Assembly (NCBI RefSeq): GCF_018687535.1
Contig: NZ_CP061295.1
Location: 682,001-746,000 of the forward strand
Direction of reading: 5' to 3'
DNA from: Polynucleobacter sp. MWH-S4W17
GTDB lineage: Bacteria; Pseudomonadota; Gammaproteobacteria; Burkholderiales; Burkholderiaceae
Length of the DNA: 64,000 bases
In this document: piece after piece, positions 60,601 to 64,000 of the stretch
Numbering within the stretch: the stretch's first letter is position 1
Layout: every line of letters starts with the position of its first letter
Notes under the pieces: generated by a model
Database searches by the model: none
Told to the model about the DNA's origin: nothing
Seen by the model: the letters and a program-made list of their open reading frames with translations, nothing else
Translations under genes and position numbers: made by a program

Positions 60601-61759
60601 TCGCAAAGAGCGCGGCTTAGAAATTAAGCGCACAGACTTTAGACCAGAGTCATTGCCACTGCATTCCTCGATGAATTTCCGTCTGATTGACGAACATGGA
60701 CGCCAGCTCGAGGTAGAGCGCAACTTGGCTCGCTTGCGCTCAGATTATGGGCAGACCGCCCGCAATGCCTTTCAAGCGATTGCACAAGAGACTGCTCAGG
60801 TCGAGTTGGGGATGGAGCCACCCCGCGGTGAAAAATCTAAATCCAATGCAAACGGAGGTGCAAATACCGCCGATACCACTCGTAAGGTAGAGCAGGGTGG
60901 CTACCGCGCTTGGGAGTTTGGTGAGTTGCCAGAAACTTTAGAGATCCAAAAGGGGAATAAAACTCTGTTTGGCTACCCAGCCTTAGTAGATCGCGTTGAC
61001 TTTTGTGATCTCGAAGTATTTGATGATTTGGAAGAGGCTCGCAAACAGCATGCTTTAGGACTACGTCGCCTATTTGCGCTGAGCAATAAAGACACGCTCA
61101 AAGCTCTGCAAAAACAATTGCCCGGTATTCGTGAATTGGGTTTGCTATTTATCAATGTGGGATCGGTAGAGGGTTTGATTGATCAGATTCTGAACATTGC
61201 CCTTGAGCGTGCTTTTATGACCGAACAACTTCCGGTGAATGCAGAACAATTTGCAGAGCGATTACAAGCAGGAAAGCCAAGATTGGCGCTCATTGCCCAA
61301 GAGATTTCTCGTCACGCATTGAATGCATTGCAAGCTCATGCTGATTTGCAAAAAAAGGTGACTAGTGCAAAAGCAGCATCACTAAGTGCCTATACCGATA
61401 TTCAGACGCAGATACAGGGGCTGATATTTCCGAAGTTCGTGGCTGAGATACCGTATTCCCAATTAGTCCATGTGCCACGCTATTTAAAAGCAATTGCGAT
61501 GCGGATTGATAAATTACGATCCAACCCTAGTCGTGATGCCCAATGCCAAAAAGATTGGGAATCGGTTGCAAGGCCTTGGCAAAAACTGATGCAGGGTAAC
61601 AAGGGGTCTGCCTCTTATGCGATGGCTGAGGATCAGGCTTTAGCGGATTTTCGTTGGCAGTTGGAAGAGTTGAGGGTGGCTTTATATGCTCAAGAGCTTA
61701 AAACCCCAACCCCGATGTCCTTAAAGCGTCTCGAAAAGGTTTTAGTAAGCTTGCGCTAG
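57689..61759 (+). CDS. hrpA: ATP-dependent RNA helicase HrpA
   Basis: A 1356-residue DEAH-box helicase implicated in ribosome rescue and mRNA processing. Motif I GETGSGKTTQLPKI, motif II DEAHERSLNID, TSATIDAQRF, and QRAGRCGRVSDG are intact; an OB-fold and a long C-terminal HrpA-specific region (DUF3418-like) follow. The start is taken at GTG 57689, 17 nt from the divergent argA start; ATG 57725 is an alternative. Length and domain order match the long bacterial HrpA form. Confidence 0.95.
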   Translation: MQEPINQQKPKAMPQPVPASNTSRKLEIRFPEELPVSGQRQLIKDALQSHQVVIVCGETGSGKTTQLPKICLDLGRGTINGGKLIGHTQPRRIAATATAKRIAQELGSPIGQDVGYQVRFADKTSHTASIKLMTDGILLAETQRDPQLRAYDTLIIDEAHERSLNIDFLLGYLRQLLPKRPDLKLIITSATIDAQRFAEHFAINGKVAPVIEVSGRLFPVEQRYAPLEPDAKPDGKKESKTAKEIPDAVTEEIASLWREGAAGAGDVLVFLPGEREIRDCAESLRKDHVLQQRFHPEILSLFARQSVAEQERVFSPGNGRRIILATNVAETSLTVPNIRYVIDSGLARVKRYSYRNKVEQLQIEPISQAAANQRAGRCGRVSDGICVRLYSEQDYLGRPKFTDPEILRSSLAAVLLRMSSLRLPKIQHFPFIDKPLGRAIADGVQLLDELGAIEFDESEPADGKDINNSFKLTAIGKQLADLPLDPRIGRMLLAAKEQNALKEVTIIASALATQDPRDRPMDQAAAADQAHLQFADERSEFLSFVKLWNWYQDALQHKHSNRQLESLCKSKFLSPRRLREWRDVHGQLHAMLGEKGWKENALAATYEQVHLSLLTGLLGYVAKKEEDEKSQDRNSKTGGYVGARGIRPFIWPGSTIGKKAGAWILAGELQETNRMYARTIAKIEPQWVERVAAHRLIKSLSDPFWDNRQGEVMAFERGTLYGLPIYHGRRVRYEPHNPEETRELFIGQALVQEEMFGRMDTPALQRETETDAKKKYPNIFGFFWHNRRLIKEIEALEHRSRRPDVLVDDDLLFAFYESRIPKEVRSRESLKAWLTKDRNTEKGLDAQLRLEKADLMRHEAAGITVDRYPKTMLVGGAQLSLTYHFEPGSPKDGVTLIVPLTQLNQVDGRRCEWLVPGMCEEKVLLLLKSLPQKLRRHCVPLPDYAKSFLERKLEEKQFGVGDFLDSLIGDIRKERGLEIKRTDFRPESLPLHSSMNFRLIDEHGRQLEVERNLARLRSDYGQTARNAFQAIAQETAQVELGMEPPRGEKSKSNANGGANTADTTRKVEQGGYRAWEFGELPETLEIQKGNKTLFGYPALVDRVDFCDLEVFDDLEEARKQHALGLRRLFALSNKDTLKALQKQLPGIRELGLLFINVGSVEGLIDQILNIALERAFMTEQLPVNAEQFAERLQAGKPRLALIAQEISRHALNALQAHADLQKKVTSAKAASLSAYTDIQTQIQGLIFPKFVAEIPYSQLVHVPRYLKAIAMRIDKLRSNPSRDAQCQKDWESVARPWQKLMQGNKGSASYAMAEDQALADFRWQLEELRVALYAQELKTPTPMSLKRLEKVLVSLR

Positions 61760-61828
61760 GTCAAATCCGAAGCATATCCACTGGATTTTGAGGTCTATTT
61801 AGTCCCCCCAATTGCTTACAATGGAGGG

Positions 61829-62866
61829 ATGTACAAATTTAACAAGATTAGAGGTTTTCGCACAATCGCAGCCTCTGCATTATTGGCACTTCTGGTTGCT
61901 AATCAAACTGCCTTTGGGCAAACCACTAGCCCCGTAGCCTCAGCAACTCCTGCAAGTCAACCCAAGTTGGCAGTGATTCTGAATTCTGGTTCTGCATCTG
62001 TCAGTTTGATCGATATGAACACGCATGAGGTTGTTAAAACAATCCCGGTTGGTAAAGAGCCTCATCACCTCATGATGACCCCTGATCAAAAATCATTATT
62101 GATTGCCAATGCTGCAGGTAATGATGTTGTATTGATGAATCCAACCACGGGTGAGTTGACTGGCAAGATTCCGAACATTATTGATCCATACCAAATTGGT
62201 TACTCCCCAAATCACAAATGGTTTATAGCCAATGGCAATCGCTTAGATCGAGTGGATATTTATGCTGCCGACAGTGCGAATCTTAAATTAGCCAAGACCG
62301 TAAAGTTAGGTAAGACACCCAGTCACATTGCTTTTACATCGGATAGTAAAATTGCATTTATTACATTGCAAGACTCCAGTGAGCTTGCCGCAATTGATCT
62401 TGAAACACAAAATGTATTGTGGGTAATGCCCACGGGTAAAGTGCCTGCTGGTTTGTGGATGACGCCTGGCGATCAATATCTCTTAGTGGGTATTACAGGT
62501 GAGGATTATGTTCAAGTAATTGATTGGAAAAATCGCAAAGAAGTAAAGCGTATCCCTACAGGGAAGGGCGCCCATAACTTCCGTCCTTTAGGGGATAAAA
62601 AACATGTATTTGTAAGCAACCGGATTGCTTCTACGATCAGCTTGATCAATATGCAAACCTTGGAGAAGGTGGGCGATATCACTGGGCTGCCGGCTGGTCC
62701 AGACGATATGGAAATTACCCCAGATGGTAAAACAATGTGGGTCACTTTCCGCTTTTCCAAAAAAGTTGGGGTAATAGATATCCCAACAATGAAGTTGGTA
62801 ACAGTGATTCCGGTTGGTAAGTCACCACATGGTGTATTTTTCACTCCAAGGGCTGGATGGGAATAA
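61829..62866 (+). CDS. Secreted YVTN-type beta-propeller protein
   Basis: A 345-residue protein with a signal peptide (SALLALLVANQTAFGQ) and a propeller of about seven blades, each of 40-45 residues, with the YVTN-family spacing: VVKTIPVGKEPHHLMMTPD, LAKTVKLGKTPSHIAFTSD, VLWVMPTGKVPAGLWMTPG, LVTVIPVGKSPHGVFFTP. Related proteins bind surfaces, metals or cytochromes, but no catalytic or haem motif (CxxCH) is visible. It is in line with a deacetylase gene, overlapping or nearly so. Confidence 0.8.
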   Translation: MYKFNKIRGFRTIAASALLALLVANQTAFGQTTSPVASATPASQPKLAVILNSGSASVSLIDMNTHEVVKTIPVGKEPHHLMMTPDQKSLLIANAAGNDVVLMNPTTGELTGKIPNIIDPYQIGYSPNHKWFIANGNRLDRVDIYAADSANLKLAKTVKLGKTPSHIAFTSDSKIAFITLQDSSELAAIDLETQNVLWVMPTGKVPAGLWMTPGDQYLLVGITGEDYVQVIDWKNRKEVKRIPTGKGAHNFRPLGDKKHVFVSNRIASTISLINMQTLEKVGDITGLPAGPDDMEITPDGKTMWVTFRFSKKVGVIDIPTMKLVTVIPVGKSPHGVFFTPRAGWE

Positions 62867-62874
62867 TTAATATC

Positions 62875-63663
62875 ATGAAGTGCCTAAGTCCTAACGCATT
62901 CATCCGTATCGCAGCCGTGCTTATGCTCGGCTGTTTTTCATTGGTCGCCAATGCTCAAGTCGCAGAATGTAGCAAGAAGGTCTACCTCACCTTCGATACT
63001 GGCAACATGTCTGTAGCTGAAAAAGTAGCTGAGATTCTTAAGCGGCAAAACGTAAAGGCTACTTTTTTCTTGGCCAATGAAAAAACTTACCGCGGCGACT
63101 TTGCTTTAGATGATTCTTGGAAACCCTTTTGGCAGCAATTGGCAAAGGAAGGCAATCATTTTGGCAGTCATACATACGACCATGATTACTTTGTGAAGGA
63201 TGGCCCTAAAGGGCAGGTTTTTGAGAAGCCGCAATTTGGTCCAAAGGCAGGAGAAATTATTCTATATAACGAGGCGGCAATGTGTAAACAGATTCGCCGG
63301 GTTGATCAGCGCTTTCAAGAAATGATAAACCAGCCATTACAGAAAATCTGGCGTGCTCCAGGCGGTAAAACTTCCCCAACATTAATACGAATAGGGGATA
63401 TGTGTGGGTATCAACACATTGGCTGGGCTCCTGCTGGTTTCTTGGGGGATGAGTTAAATTCCGAGAAGCATCCCAATCACCTTCTGTTGGATAAAGCGAG
63501 TAGAGATCTAAAGGATGGCGATATCACCATGGCTCACTTGGGCATTTGGTCTAGAAAAGATCCATGGGCACCTGCAGTATTGGAGCAGTTAATTATTAAC
63601 CTAAAGGGTCGTGGCTTCTGTTTTGGGCTGCTACCCAAAGATTCTACAAATCAGTCAAAATAA
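62875..63663 (+). CDS. NodB-type polysaccharide deacetylase family protein
   Basis: About 262 residues with a signal peptide (AAVLMLGCFSLVANAQ). NodB motifs: motif 1 YLTFDTGN, in which the second Asp of the usual TFDDG is Thr; motif 2 FGSHTYDHDYF with the metal His pair; motif 3 WRAPGGKTSP; and later MAHLGIWSRKDPW. Loss of the second Asp suggests altered metal binding, though the same form may be typical of its subgroup. Start ATG 62875 is preferred over 62857, which overlaps the propeller gene by 10 nt and would add residues before the signal peptide. Confidence 0.85.
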   Translation: MKCLSPNAFIRIAAVLMLGCFSLVANAQVAECSKKVYLTFDTGNMSVAEKVAEILKRQNVKATFFLANEKTYRGDFALDDSWKPFWQQLAKEGNHFGSHTYDHDYFVKDGPKGQVFEKPQFGPKAGEIILYNEAAMCKQIRRVDQRFQEMINQPLQKIWRAPGGKTSPTLIRIGDMCGYQHIGWAPAGFLGDELNSEKHPNHLLLDKASRDLKDGDITMAHLGIWSRKDPWAPAVLEQLIINLKGRGFCFGLLPKDSTNQSK

Positions 63664-63666
63664 AGC

Positions 63667-64000
63667 ATGGACCTCACTATCGTAACCTCCATGATTGCGA
63701 ATGCTTATGCCAGCGTTCAGGAGTTTCTGTTTGCTAATGTAGTGGGTCCGACTCTGTACCAATTTGATTTAATGTCTTGGGCTGAGGATGTATTTGATGG
63801 AATCGATTGGTTCTTATTTGGCTGTGTTCAGCTCTTCTTAATCATTATTTTATTAAGAACATGGGAGCGCCTAGCCCCAGCAGAAAAGCAAGAGCGTTTT
63901 TCAAAGTCGAGTAGGGCAGATGTCCTATACACCCTGTTTCATCGCCTGGGAATATTTCATGGCTTGATTTTTATATGCCTGTCTGGATTCTTTTTTGAGA
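63667..64000 (+). CDS. Sterol-desaturase-family membrane protein, 5' part (cut by window edge)
   Basis: The first ~111 residues of a membrane protein starting 3 nt after the deacetylase stop. Two hydrophobic segments (WFLFGCVQLFLIIILL and LGIFHGLIFICLSGFFF) and LLRTWERLAPAEKQ are visible. The context and the FADLLYTLFHRLG-like SSRADVLYTLFHRLG stretch fit fatty-acid hydroxylase or sterol desaturase family members, but the His-rich diiron motifs lie beyond the edge. The family call is therefore provisional. Confidence 0.6.
   Translation, partial: MDLTIVTSMIANAYASVQEFLFANVVGPTLYQFDLMSWAEDVFDGIDWFLFGCVQLFLIIILLRTWERLAPAEKQERFSKSSRADVLYTLFHRLGIFHGLIFICLSGFFFE

Overview
The window reads as ordinary chromosome of a free-living betaproteobacterium of the family Burkholderiaceae, most likely Polynucleobacter. 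The inference rests on moderate GC content, very short intergenic gaps, and gene orders typical of the Burkholderiales (ndk-rlmN-ispG-hisS-yfgM-bamB-der-hfq-hflX-hflK-hflC-hisZ-purA; dnaX-ybaB-recR; surE-pcm-nlpD). There is no prophage, insertion sequence, integron or CRISPR array. About 60 protein genes, one tRNA-Leu, the 4.5S SRP RNA and one candidate structured RNA can be supported.

Layout. 1-2.8 kb: the 3' part of an AddA-type helicase-nuclease, then a brnTA toxin-antitoxin locus whose toxin gene carries a 1-nt frameshift. 2.9-6.5 kb: a TPR membrane protein, a DUF1993 protein, and a divergent pair of tartrate/D-malate-type dehydrogenase and Bug-type solute receptor. 6.7-8.8 kb: an SOS-box controlled umuDC operon followed by a 43-codon membrane micro-ORF. 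8.8-12.6 kb: exonuclease, 4.5S RNA, dnaX-ybaB-recR. 12.8-20.3 kb: a porin and a three-gene CBA metal-efflux operon whose three genes all begin with TTG. 20.3-24.8 kb: surE-pcm-nlpD without the usual rpoS, then an exonuclease and rlmD. 25-40.3 kb: BI-1 protein and the long ndk-to-purA housekeeping cluster. 40.4-50.2 kb: malate synthase G, then a more variable stretch (papain-like protein, channel-like protein with a degenerate filter, MFS and APC transporters, dienelactone hydrolase, DUF4239 protein, amidohydrolase). 50.3-64 kb: tRNA-Leu, rnr-rlmB, tal/rpiA, a strongly structured non-coding element, yggX-argA, hrpA, a YVTN propeller, a NodB-type deacetylase and the start of a sterol-desaturase-family gene.

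How the genes work together. DNA repair and SOS (AddA, UmuDC, RecR, DnaX), RNA maturation and translation quality (RlmN, RlmD, RlmB, RNase R, Hfq, HrpA, Der, HflX), envelope assembly (BamB, YfgM, NlpD, HflKC) and central carbon metabolism (transaldolase, RpiA, malate synthase G) dominate. The most unusual items are the stand-alone structured RNA at about 55.78-55.92 kb, the broken BrnT toxin beside an intact antitoxin and operator, the SOS-linked micro-ORF, the competing hairpins in front of hfq, and the missing rpoS and rodZ-type genes at conserved positions. I did not find a multi-gene system that looks entirely undescribed.
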